The position numbers were made by a program, and so were the translations under genes. Of a stretch of 64,000 nt of DNA, positions 1 to 8,148 are shown piece after piece. The notes under the pieces are model-generated. The model ran no database searches. It was not told the DNA's origin and saw nothing but the letters and a program-made list of their open reading frames with translations. How positions within the stretch are numbered: position 1 is the stretch's first letter; each line of letters begins with the position of its first letter. The stretch is taken from NCBI GenBank assembly GCA_963757805.1, contig CAVWSM010000019.1, positions 62,001-126,000 of the forward strand. Reading direction: 5' to 3'. Source of the DNA: CAVWSM01 sp963757805. GTDB taxonomy: Bacteria > Actinomycetota > Actinomycetes > Jiangellales > Jiangellaceae.

Positions 1-1
1 C

Positions 2-235
2 TTGGCCGCGGAGCGCATACGCGTCAATGCGGTCGCTCCCGGGTTCATCGAGACGCAGATGACCGCTCATCTCCCGTTCGCCGTGCGCGAGGCCGGCCGT
101 CGCCTCAACAGCCTCGGCCAGGGCGGTGAGCCGATCGACGTCGCGGAAACCGTGGCGTGGCTGGTGGCGCCGGCCACCGCAGGTGTCACGGGTCAGGTCG
201 TCCGGGTGTGCGGGCAGGCGATGCTCGGTGCCTGA
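2..235 (+). CDS. FabG-like short-chain dehydrogenase, C-terminal end (cut by window start)
   Basis: Only the last 77 or so residues are present; the gene begins before the window. The sequence RIRVNAVAPGFIETQM is the classic segment after the SDR active site, and the end (GVTGQVVRVCGQAMLGA) is the usual SDR C-terminus. The family reduces 3-oxoacyl thioesters with NAD(P)H. The stop overlaps the GTG start of the following MaoC-type dehydratase (GTGCCTGA, 228-235), so the two are probably translationally coupled. The order resembles mycobacterial fabG4-htdX, which makes 3-oxoacyl-CoA/ACP reductase the best guess. The Rossmann motif and catalytic Tyr/Lys lie outside the window. Confidence 0.85.
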   Translation: MAAERIRVNAVAPGFIETQMTAHLPFAVREAGRRLNSLGQGGEPIDVAETVAWLVAPATAGVTGQVVRVCGQAMLGA

Positions 236-1107
236 GCTGCTGATGGCCCGGGCCGCGATCGCGTCGCTGCTGCCGCATCGAGCGCAGACTGTGCCCGACC
301 TCGTGCTGCGGTCGCCCGATGCGCGGGCCACCCGGGTGGAAGTGTCGGCGTACGCGCATGTCTGCGGCTTCCGAGTCAGGCGACGCGTTGCCAGTCACAT
401 ACCCGCACGTGCTCGGCTTCCCCTTCGCAATGCGGCTGATCACGCGCCGCGACTTTCCCCTTCGGCCCGCCGGCCTGGTGCACGTACGCAACGTCATTCG
501 ACAGCATCGGACGCTTGCGCTCGACGAGCCGCTCGACGTGGCGGTGTGGGCGGAGGGGCCATTCGAGAACCCCAAAGGCCGCATCGTCGAGCTGGTCACC
601 GAGGCGCGCAGCGGCGGCGAGCTCGTCTGGCTCGAGCGCAGCACCTACCTCCGCCGCAACACGCGACGACCCAACTCCCAGGCCCGCCCGGAGTTGATCA
701 TGGAGAAGGACACCATCGACTCGGCCTCGGGTGGTGGGCTAGTCCATGATCAACAGGGTCGGTCAGCGGCGGTCGACGAGGTGGCCCGCTGGTCCGTGCC
801 CGCTGATCAGGGTCGCCGCTATGCGCGCGTGTCCGGCGACTACAGCCCGATCCATCTGTCCGGAGCGACCGCGCGGCTGTTCGGGTTTCGCTCGGTGATC
901 GCGCACGGCATGTGGACCATGGCCCGCGCGCTCGCAGAGCTGCAGGATCGCCTCCCTGACAAGTACGAGGTCGCCATTGACTTCGTCGCCCCATTACCGC
1001 TGCCGTCGGCGGTCGAGCTGCGTGCCACCGCGGACGCCCAGCACTTCGAGGTGGTTCCGGCCGATGGTGGAGGTAGGCCGCACCTGATCGGGGTCGTCGT
1101 GGCCTAA
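228..1107 (+). CDS. HtdX-like MaoC/hot-dog (3R)-hydroxyacyl dehydratase, frameshifted
   Basis: This is a double hot-dog enoyl hydratase/3-hydroxyacyl thioester dehydratase, about 292 residues. The N-terminal part up to AYAHVCGFR reads in the frame of the GTG at 228. From GDALPVTYPHVLGFPFAMRL it reads one base later, so there is an extra base near 372-378. The C-terminal half holds the MaoC active-site stretch YARVSGDYSPIHLSG followed by FGFRSVIAHGMW. The gene overlaps the upstream FabG-like stop, and such pairs act on the same thioester in reverse beta-oxidation or chain elongation. It converges on the TetR gene with only two bases between the stops. The break is probably a sequencing error because both sides are conserved. 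Confidence 0.82.
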
Positions 1108-1109
1108 AG

Positions 1110-1730
1110 CTAACCCGCAGGCCAGTGATCGCCGCGCGCTTGCCGCTCTATCCCGACCCACATGAGGTTCATCAGGCGGGCAGTGGTCGCCCGCGCGCTC
1201 TCCCGAGGTACATCCGCCGCCCACTCGGCCAGCGCATCGGCCGCGCCCACGAGCGCGTACGCAAGCGCCTCTCCGTCGCGGTCGGCCGCACGGCCACGCC
1301 GGCGGACGAGCCCGGTCACCGCCTCGATGATGCCGCGCCGTGCGGCATCGACCTCGTCTGCGAACGGCGGGCCCAGGGTGCGGGCCTGGTGGTACAGGAC
1401 GGCCCAGCTGTCGGACTCCTCACGTACGTACGAGAAGAACGCCTCAAACCCGAACGCCAGCCGCTCCTCGAGCGTCGTGGCATCGCCGACCGCACCAGTG
1501 ACCCGCTCCACCAGGCGGGACGCCTCGCGACGGATGCACTCCACGAACAGCTCCTCCTTGGAGCCGAGGTAGAGGTAGACCATGGGCTTGGAGACCCCGG
1601 CGATCTCGGCGATCTCGTCCATCGACGCAGCGTGATACCCGCGCCGCGAGAACACCTGCACGGCGGCGTCGAGCATCTGCTGCTCACGTACCGCGCGCGG
1701 CAAGCGCTTCTGGGCGCCCTGCATCGTCAC
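1110..1730 (-). CDS. TetR/AcrR family transcriptional regulator
   Basis: A 206-residue TetR-type repressor. The N-terminal helix-turn-helix spans about residues 17-62 (LDAAVQVFSRRGYHAASMDE, then GVSKPMVYLYLGSKEELF). The ligand-binding domain that follows is all-helical. It sits between the dehydratase and the divergent SCP2/acyl-CoA dehydrogenase operon. The 73-base gap to SCP2 carries two palindromes that could be its operators. Control of the flanking acyl-CoA genes, with an acyl-CoA ligand, is a reasonable inference from position only. Confidence 0.88.
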   Translation of the reverse strand: MTMQGAQKRLPRAVREQQMLDAAVQVFSRRGYHAASMDEIAEIAGVSKPMVYLYLGSKEELFVECIRREASRLVERVTGAVGDATTLEERLAFGFEAFFSYVREESDSWAVLYHQARTLGPPFADEVDAARRGIIEAVTGLVRRRGRAADRDGEALAYALVGAADALAEWAADVPRESARATTARLMNLMWVGIERQARGDHWPAG

Positions 1731-1745
1731 GCTTGCGAGTCTATC

Positions 1746-1782
1746 TACGGATCCGTAATCTTACCCGTCAGTAAACTTACTG
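1746..1782. promoter_or_regulatory. Candidate TetR operators between tetR and SCP2 gene
   Basis: Two strong inverted repeats lie in the divergent promoter region: TACGGATCCGTA (1746-1757, perfect) and CAGTAAACTTACTG (1769-1782, 6-base arms around AC). The second overlaps a looser TTAC-N6-GTAA at 1761-1774. This arrangement suits a TetR dimer controlling both directions. Assignment to the adjacent TetR is inference. Confidence 0.5.
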
Positions 1783-1803
1783 CCTGGTAGGGAGAATCTG
1801 CTC

Positions 1804-2256
1804 ATGTCCGACTTCAGCTCGCTCGACTTCTCGGCGGTCTCGCCAGCCGAGTTCGCCGAACTGGTCAAGTCCGCGAGCAAGCAGGAGCTTGCCGACCTCA
1901 TGTCCGGCCCCAACCGCGAGCGCGTGCTCGACGAGGTCTTTGCTCGGATGGGACGCTCCTTCAAGTCTGACGTCGGTGGTCACCTCGACGCGGTGATCCG
2001 CTGGCAGCTCGCCTCACCGGCAGGGGCCGCAGCGACGTACGAGCTCGCGATCGCCGGTGGGACGTGCGTGTCGACCAAGGGGCGCACGGATGCCGAGCCC
2101 ACGCTCATCGTGAGCATGGACGACACCGACTTCCTCAAGCTCGTCTCCGGAAACGCCAACGGGCCCATGCTCTTCATGACCCGCAAGCTGCGCGCCGATG
2201 GTGACGTCGGCCTGGCCGCGAGCCTCACCCGTTACTTCGACATCCCGCGCGCCTGA
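1804..2256 (+). CDS. SCP2 sterol-carrier-domain protein
   Basis: A 150-residue protein with an acidic helical N-terminus (to about residue 60) and an SCP2-like domain (about 60-145), visible in the ATYELAIAGGTCVSTKGRTD strand pattern and the late VSMDDTDFLKLVSGNANGPM segment. SCP2 domains bind lipids or acyl-CoA. GGGAGA sits just upstream of the ATG. The stop is one base before the GTG of the acyl-CoA dehydrogenase, so the two form an operon. A lipid or acyl-CoA binding role beside the dehydrogenase is likely; the exact ligand cannot be read from the sequence. Confidence 0.85.
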   Translation: MSDFSSLDFSAVSPAEFAELVKSASKQELADLMSGPNRERVLDEVFARMGRSFKSDVGGHLDAVIRWQLASPAGAAATYELAIAGGTCVSTKGRTDAEPTLIVSMDDTDFLKLVSGNANGPMLFMTRKLRADGDVGLAASLTRYFDIPRA

Positions 2257-2257
2257 C

Positions 2258-3472
2258 GTGACGCCGTTCTCGCTCGCGCTCAGCGACGAGCAATGCGAGC
2301 TCCGCGACTGGGTCCACGGCTTCGCCGAGTCGGTGCTTCGTCCGGCAGGGCGAGAGTGGGACGAGGCGGAGGCGACGCCGTGGCCGATCCTCCAGGAGGC
2401 GGCCAAGATCGGGCTGTACGGCTTCGAGTCGCTCGCCGAGACCTGGTCTGACCCCACCGGTCTCTCGCTGCCGATCCTCAACGAAGAGCTCTTCTGGGGA
2501 GACGCCGGCATCGCCATGTCGATCATGGGGACGTCGCTCGCGGTCGCCGGGATCTTCGCCTCGGGCACGCCCGACCAGCTCGCCGAGTGGGTGCCGGAGT
2601 GCTTCGGCGACGAGTCTGCGCCCAAGGTGGCTGCCTTCTGCACGTCGGAGCCGGAGGCCGGTTCCGATGTGTCGTCGATGCGCACGCGCGCCGTCTACGA
2701 CAAGGCCACCGACGAGTGGGTGATCAACGGTCAGAAGGCGTGGATCACCAACGGTGGCATCGCCAGCGTGCATGTCGTCACGGCGTCGGTCGACCCGGCA
2801 CTCGGGTCACGGGGCCAGGCCGCGTTCCTGGTGCCACCGGGCACTGCCGGCGTCGAGAGCACGCGGAAGATCAGCAAGCTCGGCCTGCGCGCATCGCACA
2901 CGGCGGACGTGTTCTTCGACGAGGTACGAGTCCCAGGTCGCTGTCTCCTCGGTGGCAAGGAGCGGCTGGACGAGCGGCTCGCCCGCGGACGCGAGGGCAG
3001 GTCTGCGCGGTCGCAGGCGGCAATGGCCACGTTCGAGGTGAGCCGCCCCGCGGTCGGGGCGCAAGCCCTGGGCATCGCGCGGGCTGCGTACGAGTACGCC
3101 CTGGACTATGCCCAGGGACGTGTTCAGTTCGGCCGCCCGATCATCGAGAACCAGGCCATCGCGTTCGCTCTCGCCGACATGCGGATGGAGATCGACGCCG
3201 CGCGGCTGCTGGTCTGGCGGGCGGCCTGGCTCGCCCGCACTGGGCAGCCGCTTGCGGCCGGGGAGGGGTCGATGGCCAAGCTGAAGGCGGCCGAGGTGGC
3301 AGTCGCGGTCACCGAGAAGGCCGTGCAGGTCTTGGGCGGCGCCGGCTATAGCCGTGATCATCCCGTCGAGCGCATGTATCGCGACGCCAAGCTCTACACC
3401 ATCTTCGAGGGCACATCGGAGATCCAGCGACTCGTCATCGCTCGAGCCATCTCGGGGGCCACCCTCCGCTGA
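2258..3472 (+). CDS. Acyl-CoA dehydrogenase
   Basis: A 404-residue FAD-dependent acyl-CoA dehydrogenase. The GTG at 2258 is chosen because it follows the SCP2 stop directly and gives a normal N-terminus (FSLALSDEQCELRDWVHGFA). FAD and substrate motifs are visible: AAFCTSEPEAGSDVSSM, WVINGQKAWITNGGIA, and the C-terminal QVLGGAGYSRDHPVERMYRD. The catalytic glutamate is expected in TIFEGTSEIQR near residue 390. Length and motifs match short- to medium-chain type enzymes. Together with the FabG-like, HtdX-like and SCP2 genes it points to fatty-acid or sterol side-chain beta-oxidation. Chain-length specificity is unknown. Confidence 0.93.
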   Translation: MTPFSLALSDEQCELRDWVHGFAESVLRPAGREWDEAEATPWPILQEAAKIGLYGFESLAETWSDPTGLSLPILNEELFWGDAGIAMSIMGTSLAVAGIFASGTPDQLAEWVPECFGDESAPKVAAFCTSEPEAGSDVSSMRTRAVYDKATDEWVINGQKAWITNGGIASVHVVTASVDPALGSRGQAAFLVPPGTAGVESTRKISKLGLRASHTADVFFDEVRVPGRCLLGGKERLDERLARGREGRSARSQAAMATFEVSRPAVGAQALGIARAAYEYALDYAQGRVQFGRPIIENQAIAFALADMRMEIDAARLLVWRAAWLARTGQPLAAGEGSMAKLKAAEVAVAVTEKAVQVLGGAGYSRDHPVERMYRDAKLYTIFEGTSEIQRLVIARAISGATLR

Positions 3473-3705
3473 ATCGTCGCCCAAATCTGGCGTTGCGTCC
3501 GAGGATCCGTGCGCGATGGCCCTCGGTGGCTCGGACGTTGCGTGGGGAATGGTCGGCTCAGCCTTAACCGCCAGCGAGACCGGCAGGGTCTTCCAGCGGG
3601 CGTTCCGCTCAGGGCAACAAGTTGACCTCAGTGGAACGGCTCTTGACGCGACCACCCCGCGCGCACTGGGACAGATCGGCGCGATCTCCGGCCGCGCCTC
3701 CGCTC

Positions 3706-4368
3706 TCACAACAGCCGGTTGAGCAGCCCGTACGACAGCGCGTCCTCGGCGCTCAGCATCCGACCGGTCTCCAGGTCCGCCGCGATGGCATCCGCATCAC
3801 GGCCAGATACCGCCGCCAGGCGCTCGACCAGTCGTACGACCTGGCGCTCGTGCTGCTCAGCCTGGACGGCAAGCTGCGCAGCCGTGCCCTGACCGCCGGT
3901 GCGCGGCAACGAGAGAACGAGTACGGCGTTGCGATGCGCCGCGCGTTCCTCGGCGGCGCAGAGCACCGCCACGACGGGACCGCCAAGTGACCCGCGGACT
4001 ACGGCGTGTACTGGAGCCGAGACGAGGTCGAGAGCGTCCGCAAGCGCGAGTGCGGCGTCCAGGTCGCTCGTAGGGCAGGCGAGGTGCAGCTCGATCGGCC
4101 GGGTGTCGCTGCGGCTCAGCAGCAGGAGCTGTGCAGCGGTGCGGTTGGCCAGAGCGTCGTCGAGGTGGCCACCCGTGAGGATGACCCGCTGGTCGAGCAA
4201 CCGCTCAGCGACGGTGTCATGGCCCTCGGTGACCTCCACCCACGACGGCAGGATCGGCGGCGGGTTGGGACTTGGCTGTGCGGGCGTCGCCGGCTGGAAC
4301 GGTGGTCGCGAGGGCGGGACCTCCGGAGGCCAGCTGGGCGGCCAGGTGCTGAGCGGTTCTGCGGACAT
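3706..4368 (-). CDS. ClpP-like protein with degenerate active site
   Basis: 220 residues. Residues about 1-45 are proline-rich (PPSWPPEVPPSRPPFQP). The rest follows the ClpP fold: RVILTGGHLDDALANRTAAQ, a helix-rich middle, GGQGTAAQLAVQAEQ, and a final LSAEDALSYGLLNRLL that matches the ClpP C-terminal pattern. Against ClpP, the Ser may survive in GSLGG. The catalytic His position (MIHQP in ClpP) reads VLSLP, and the catalytic Asp before FMSA-type endings is Gly. It is therefore probably proteolytically inactive and could act as a structural or regulatory subunit. It stands alone, with no clpX or second clpP nearby. Confidence 0.72.
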   Translation of the reverse strand: MSAEPLSTWPPSWPPEVPPSRPPFQPATPAQPSPNPPPILPSWVEVTEGHDTVAERLLDQRVILTGGHLDDALANRTAAQLLLLSRSDTRPIELHLACPTSDLDAALALADALDLVSAPVHAVVRGSLGGPVVAVLCAAEERAAHRNAVLVLSLPRTGGQGTAAQLAVQAEQHERQVVRLVERLAAVSGRDADAIAADLETGRMLSAEDALSYGLLNRLL

Positions 4369-4467
4369 GCGCGCTCCTCCCCGTGCACGTCAAGGGTGAC
4401 CACGTAGACCTTGACTGCGTCAACCGCACAGCGCCGCCGTTCGCCGACAGCGCAGCGCCCCCACCGA

Positions 4468-4584
4468 TCAGTCGTCAGGTTCCTCAGTGTCGTCCTGTGG
4501 GTCATCCGGCGGCCCGTACTTCCCCCACGCGACGATGCCGGCCAGCACTGTAAGCACGCCAAGACCGATGAAGACCAGGTTCAT
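4468..4584 (-). CDS. Small single-span membrane protein, 38 residues
   Basis: An ATG-to-TGA reading frame encodes a hydrophobic N-terminal helix (MNLVFIGLGVLTVLAGIVAW) followed by a short acidic tail (GKYGPPDDPQDDTEEPDD). A good ribosome site (AGGGGGAA) lies about ten bases upstream on the minus strand. The arrangement, one membrane helix with an acidic cytoplasmic or external tail, is typical of actinobacterial small membrane proteins. I cannot name a family. It lies alone in the 375-base gap between the ClpP-like and YciI genes. Confidence 0.65.
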   Translation of the reverse strand: MNLVFIGLGVLTVLAGIVAWGKYGPPDDPQDDTEEPDD

Positions 4585-4743
4585 GATCACGGTCGATTCC
4601 CCCTCGTCCACCCACTTGAGCCGATCGCATCGCATGCGCGAGCCTCAGCCTGCCGCGATTCGTGATCGAACTCTAGAGACCTGGACCCGAGTCGACATCC
4701 TTAGCGAGCAGAACCGTCCTTCGCCCACTCTGACCGTGGTGCG

Positions 4744-5127
4744 TCAGTCATCGCTCATCGAGCGGCGGTCGCCAACAGGGCGGTCGGTGAGCGGGAAGGC
4801 GAGCGAGCCGGCGCGGACCCACCACTCCATCACGTCGTAGGCGAGACGCCCCGCCACGACGGATGGGTCGACGTCCGACAGCCGTGCGGCCTCGGCAGCG
4901 TCGCAGGCGAAGATCGACATCCCGCGATACGACGGATCGCTCTGCTCGTCGAACGGCCCGTTGACGACCACCACGCCCTGCCGCCCCAGCTCGGCCCGGT
5001 AGGCGAGGTGGCGTGCCTGGAGCGCGTCGAGCTCCTCGTCCGACATCTCCGGTGCATCGGTCGGCCGCCGCAGGACCACGAGTGTGTAGACGTCGAAAGC
5101 GTCGGGGATGTTGGGATCGCGTGGCAT
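4744..5127 (-). CDS. YciI family protein
   Basis: 127 residues with the YciI/YCII ferredoxin-like pattern: an N-terminal strand (FDVYTLVVLRRPTDAP), the helix LDALQARHLAYRAELGRQG, then VVVNGPFDEQSDPSYRGMSI and a late helix carrying DPSVVAGRLAYDVMEWWV. The family has small-molecule or dehydrochlorinase-like roles, but this member's substrate is unknown. It is 32 bases downstream of the DHFR-family gene on the same strand, so co-transcription is likely. Confidence 0.82.
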   Translation of the reverse strand: MPRDPNIPDAFDVYTLVVLRRPTDAPEMSDEELDALQARHLAYRAELGRQGVVVVNGPFDEQSDPSYRGMSIFACDAAEAARLSDVDPSVVAGRLAYDVMEWWVRAGSLAFPLTDRPVGDRRSMSDD

Positions 5128-5159
5128 GGCTCAGCAGCAGGCACGGGAGGAGGAACGAC

Positions 5160-5741
5160 TCATATGGCAGGCGGCGAGAGCGGCGGACCGGTGAGGACTG
5201 TGGGCACGTACTCGAGCAGCTGGAGCCTGCCGTCGAATGTACGGCTGGCGACCAGCTCGAGGGCGACGTCGGGGTACCCGTCGTAGATGCGCTCCCGCCC
5301 GGTGCTGCCGGTGATGAAGGGGAAGACGACCACCCGGAAGCGGTCGACGAGGCCGGCCTCGAGCAACGACCGGCACAAGGTGAGGCTGCCGATCGTTTGC
5401 AATCCACTGGTGCTCTCCGACTTCAGCGACCGTACGGCCTCGACCGGGTCCTCGTTGACTAAGCGCGTGTTGGCCCACGCCAGCGGCTCCTTAAGAGTCG
5501 AGGAGAACACGACCTTGGACATCGCGGTCAACTGCGCGAAGCTGTCATCATCGGCCGTGCCCGCAAAGCCCGACATCAACCGATACGTGGTCGCCCCCAT
5601 CAGGGTCGTGTAGTTGCGTTCCGGCGACTCGTCGAGCCACGCCAGGTACTCGGGTACCTGGAGGCCCCAGAGACCCGGCCAACCCTCCGCTGAGGCGTAG
5701 CCGTCGAGCGAGGTGATGAAGTCGACCAACAGTTCTGGCAT
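5160..5741 (-). CDS. Dihydrofolate reductase family protein (RibD C-terminal type)
   Basis: 193 residues. It opens with LLVDFITSLDGYASAEGWPG, the family start, and carries NYTTLMGATTYRLMSG, the SKVVFSSTLKEPLAWANTRL strand-helix segment and the TIGSLTLCRSLLEAGLVDRF motif of RibD-C/YwjB-like reductases. These bind NADPH. This stand-alone type is not the essential folate enzyme, and its substrate is unknown. It leads a short minus-strand operon with the YciI gene. Confidence 0.85.
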   Translation of the reverse strand: MPELLVDFITSLDGYASAEGWPGLWGLQVPEYLAWLDESPERNYTTLMGATTYRLMSGFAGTADDDSFAQLTAMSKVVFSSTLKEPLAWANTRLVNEDPVEAVRSLKSESTSGLQTIGSLTLCRSLLEAGLVDRFRVVVFPFITGSTGRERIYDGYPDVALELVASRTFDGRLQLLEYVPTVLTGPPLSPPAI

Positions 5742-5792
5742 CGGGTCTGCCTCTCGCCTGACGCTGGGCTAAGGCCGCGACCATATCGCTCG

Positions 5793-5810
5793 ACGTTCCT
5801 GCGGGAACGT
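5793..5810 (-). terminator. Hairpin after the DUF6114 gene
   Basis: ACGTTCC-TGCG-GGAACGT is a perfect 7-bp stem between the DUF6114 stop and the DHFR-family start. No U-tract follows on the minus strand, so it is either a weak terminator or an operator-like palindrome. Confidence 0.4.
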
Positions 5811-5850
5811 TCGCCTTGCGGCGATGAGTAGGGATCGCCGCCCATGCGTG

Positions 5851-7203
5851 TCAGCCGGTGAAGGCGAGGTGCATGTCCTCCGCGGTCAGCGTGTCGGTGA
5901 CGACGTCGACAAGCTCGATGTCGGGATCGTCGAACGACACCAGCGGCAGCGGCAGCGCTGGCGGCGGGCTCCCCGGCTGGAACGTGAACCTGCAGCCAAG
6001 CAGCGTCCCCACGAACCGGCTCGTGTAGAAGGTCACGTCGCCATCGACGGTCAGGGTGGTGGCGGTCGTCAGCGCATCGGGGGCCGAGCCGCCGTTCACG
6101 AGGAGCGAGAAGTTCTCCGTCACCGACTTGTCCATCGTGAACTTGAGAACGTCCATGGAGCCGTTGGACGTCTGCACATTGACGACACCCTTGAAGCTCA
6201 GGTTGTGCATCGTGATCCGTGACCCCGTCATGCGACCCGGATGAGCGGCGACCACGCGGCTTTCGGGCGGGAGCTGCGGCTCCGGCAACGGCAATGCGCA
6301 ACTGGGCGTCGCCGGCGTCTCGGGCATTGCTGCCGGATCGGTGGGGGTTGGCGTTGCGGTCGGCGGAAGCAATGGCCTGATCGGTCCAGGAGTCGATGGG
6401 ACGGACGGGATCGGGAGAGGTACGGGGAGCGGCAGTGGGACTGGCAGCGGCAGCGGCACCGCGGGCGTGGTCGGCGGCGAGCACGCGGGGGCCGGCGTTG
6501 CGGGCTGGTTGGGGGTGAGCCAGCCGAGGAGGGAATTGCCGATCTGCCCGAGGACGCCCGGCTCGTCCTCCACGGTGGGACAGGGAGCCGGCGTGGTGGA
6601 CACGGGAGTGCTTGCGTAGGCGGGAATCGCGGCGCCACTGCTCACCAGAGCTAGCGATACCACAGACAGCGCCAGTGCCGAGCGGACTCGCGCACTGCCG
6701 TTCTCGCTTTCCCCAGGACGCTCGCGTCTCGCCTTGTCTCCGTACGGCTTCAGAAGCTCGTTGAGCGACGCTCCCGCCTCATCGGACGGGGCGACCGCCG
6801 GGGAATCATCGGTACTCTCCGCGATGGTCTTCTCACGGGGCACCCAGGCGACGGCGAGCGATCCGCCGACGATGCCGAGCAACAGGCCGACCACGAACCC
6901 GCCCAGGTTCACTCCGATGAGCGAGTAGACGGCGACGACCAGCCCGATGACGCCGTAGAAGATGCGGTGCACCGGCATGACCCACACGAGCACGCCGACC
7001 AGCACCAGGACCACAGGGATGACCGTCGCCTGCAACCCCTCGAGGCCGAGCTGGACGTGGATGTCACCCAGCTGCAGCTGCGTGCTGGCGAACAGCTCGA
7101 CTCCGGCCAGGATGAGCAGCAACCCACCCCAGAACGGCCGCGCGTGCCGCCATGTCCTGAACGAGCGCGCGGCCGTCCCGAGCCGGCTGTCGCCACCGTG
7201 CAT
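5851..7203 (-). CDS. DUF6114 membrane protein with Pro-rich linker and secreted-type C-terminal domain
   Basis: About 450 residues. Residues 20-130 hold four hydrophobic segments of DUF6114 type (FWGGLLLILAGVELFAS and others). A charged stretch follows, then a second hydrophobic segment ending in AYAS near residue 205 that looks like a signal peptide or extra membrane span. Next come a Pro-rich linker with VPLPLP repeats (about 250-300) and a beta-rich C-terminal domain (about 335-450) starting SRITMHNLSFKGVVNV. The start is the ATG in TGATG, sharing one base with the DUF6230 stop; an ATG nine bases upstream is possible. DUF6230 and DUF6114 genes are commonly paired in actinobacteria. Function is unknown; envelope location is likely. 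Confidence 0.78.
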   Translation of the reverse strand: MHGGDSRLGTAARSFRTWRHARPFWGGLLLILAGVELFASTQLQLGDIHVQLGLEGLQATVIPVVLVLVGVLVWVMPVHRIFYGVIGLVVAVYSLIGVNLGGFVVGLLLGIVGGSLAVAWVPREKTIAESTDDSPAVAPSDEAGASLNELLKPYGDKARRERPGESENGSARVRSALALSVVSLALVSSGAAIPAYASTPVSTTPAPCPTVEDEPGVLGQIGNSLLGWLTPNQPATPAPACSPPTTPAVPLPLPVPLPLPVPLPIPSVPSTPGPIRPLLPPTATPTPTDPAAMPETPATPSCALPLPEPQLPPESRVVAAHPGRMTGSRITMHNLSFKGVVNVQTSNGSMDVLKFTMDKSVTENFSLLVNGGSAPDALTTATTLTVDGDVTFYTSRFVGTLLGCRFTFQPGSPPPALPLPLVSFDDPDIELVDVVTDTLTAEDMHLAFTG

Positions 7204-7790
7204 CAGAAGCATTCCTCACCCTTGGTGAGCTGCAGGTGCAGCCCGTTGAGGGTGAACGTGCCGGCGTGAGTGCTGACAGCCGTCTGCTTCAGGCCGGCGA
7301 CCGAGATCGTGCTGGATTGCTGAGCGAACTCGCCGGGAGTCCCTTTGCTGGTCGTGCCGACAACTGATGCGTCGACACCGATGTCGATGTTGGTGAACGT
7401 GGCGTCACCCTGCAGGTCGGTCAGGCCGATCTGCAGGTTCTCCGCAGTGGCAGGGGTGCCGCCCTCACCGGCGCTGATCTTCATCCCCAGCCCGCCGGCA
7501 ACTACGACGGACTGGCAGAGGTCGTAGAGCTTCGCGGACGCGATGTTGGACACGGCAACGGGTACGACCTCGCCGGAGGCCGTCGTCGCGAAGCCCGGGT
7601 ATTGGCTGAAACCTTCACCCTGGAGCTGAGTCGCGGACACCTTGAACGCTTGGCCCGACACGGCGAACGACACGGGTACCGCGCCGTTGGCCACCCCGAC
7701 CAGCAGGCCGGTGGTGACCGCTGTGGCCGCCCCGGCAGCGACTCCGAACCGCTGCCACCTGACGTGTGTCCGCTTGACCCTGTTACCCAC
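7203..7790 (-). CDS. DUF6230 family envelope protein
   Basis: 195 residues. A basic N-terminus (VKRTHVRWQRF) is followed by a hydrophobic segment (VAAGAATAVTTGLLVGVANG) that could be a signal peptide or anchor. The remainder is beta-rich with PVSFAVSGQAFKVSATQL near the start and a Cys close to the C-terminus (EECF). The family is restricted to actinobacteria and is often found next to a DUF6114 gene, as here (TGATG junction). No catalytic motif is visible. Its upstream region is the 358-base gap facing the oxidase gene. Confidence 0.78.
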   Translation of the reverse strand: MGNRVKRTHVRWQRFGVAAGAATAVTTGLLVGVANGAVPVSFAVSGQAFKVSATQLQGEGFSQYPGFATTASGEVVPVAVSNIASAKLYDLCQSVVVAGGLGMKISAGEGGTPATAENLQIGLTDLQGDATFTNIDIGVDASVVGTTSKGTPGEFAQQSSTISVAGLKQTAVSTHAGTFTLNGLHLQLTKGEECF

Positions 7791-8148
7791 GGATCCTCCT
7801 CGATCCCCCGAGACCGGGCGCGCGGCTTCCTCGCCGCCCGCGGGTCGGGTGCTCCTACTCGCCAGTAAACTCCGGCCATTAGCCGCGCATCGTGCCTAGA
7901 TGCGCGCAAGACCACAAGTCGCTCTATCCGTGGGTTACTGACGGGGCGACCAACCTTTCGGGTATCCGCTGGACAACGGCAGTGGATCGTTGCAGGTCAG
8001 GACCATGCCGGTCCGCGAATATCACAAGAAGGTCACGAATCTAACGATTCGGCAACGTCAGGCCGGGCTGCTGACCCTTTCCGACCGTTGAGATCCGTGT
8101 TGTAATCCCAACAACTGCCAGCGGTCGCTGGCAGCATCGGAGGTACCA
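7791..8148. other. Divergent intergenic region, no gene
   Basis: This 358-base gap separates the DUF6230 gene (minus) from the ChoD-like oxidase (plus). I see no convincing reading frame. It holds a CGAATC-TAAC-GATTCG inverted repeat at 8036-8051, a candidate operator about 100 bases before the oxidase start, and a strong GGAGG seven bases before its ATG. Confidence 0.55.

Noticed and set aside
3516..3722. 68-codon plus-strand frame after the acyl-CoA dehydrogenase
   Set aside because: Composition is plausible but there is no ribosome site, and its end overlaps the ClpP-like gene end. Too weak to call.
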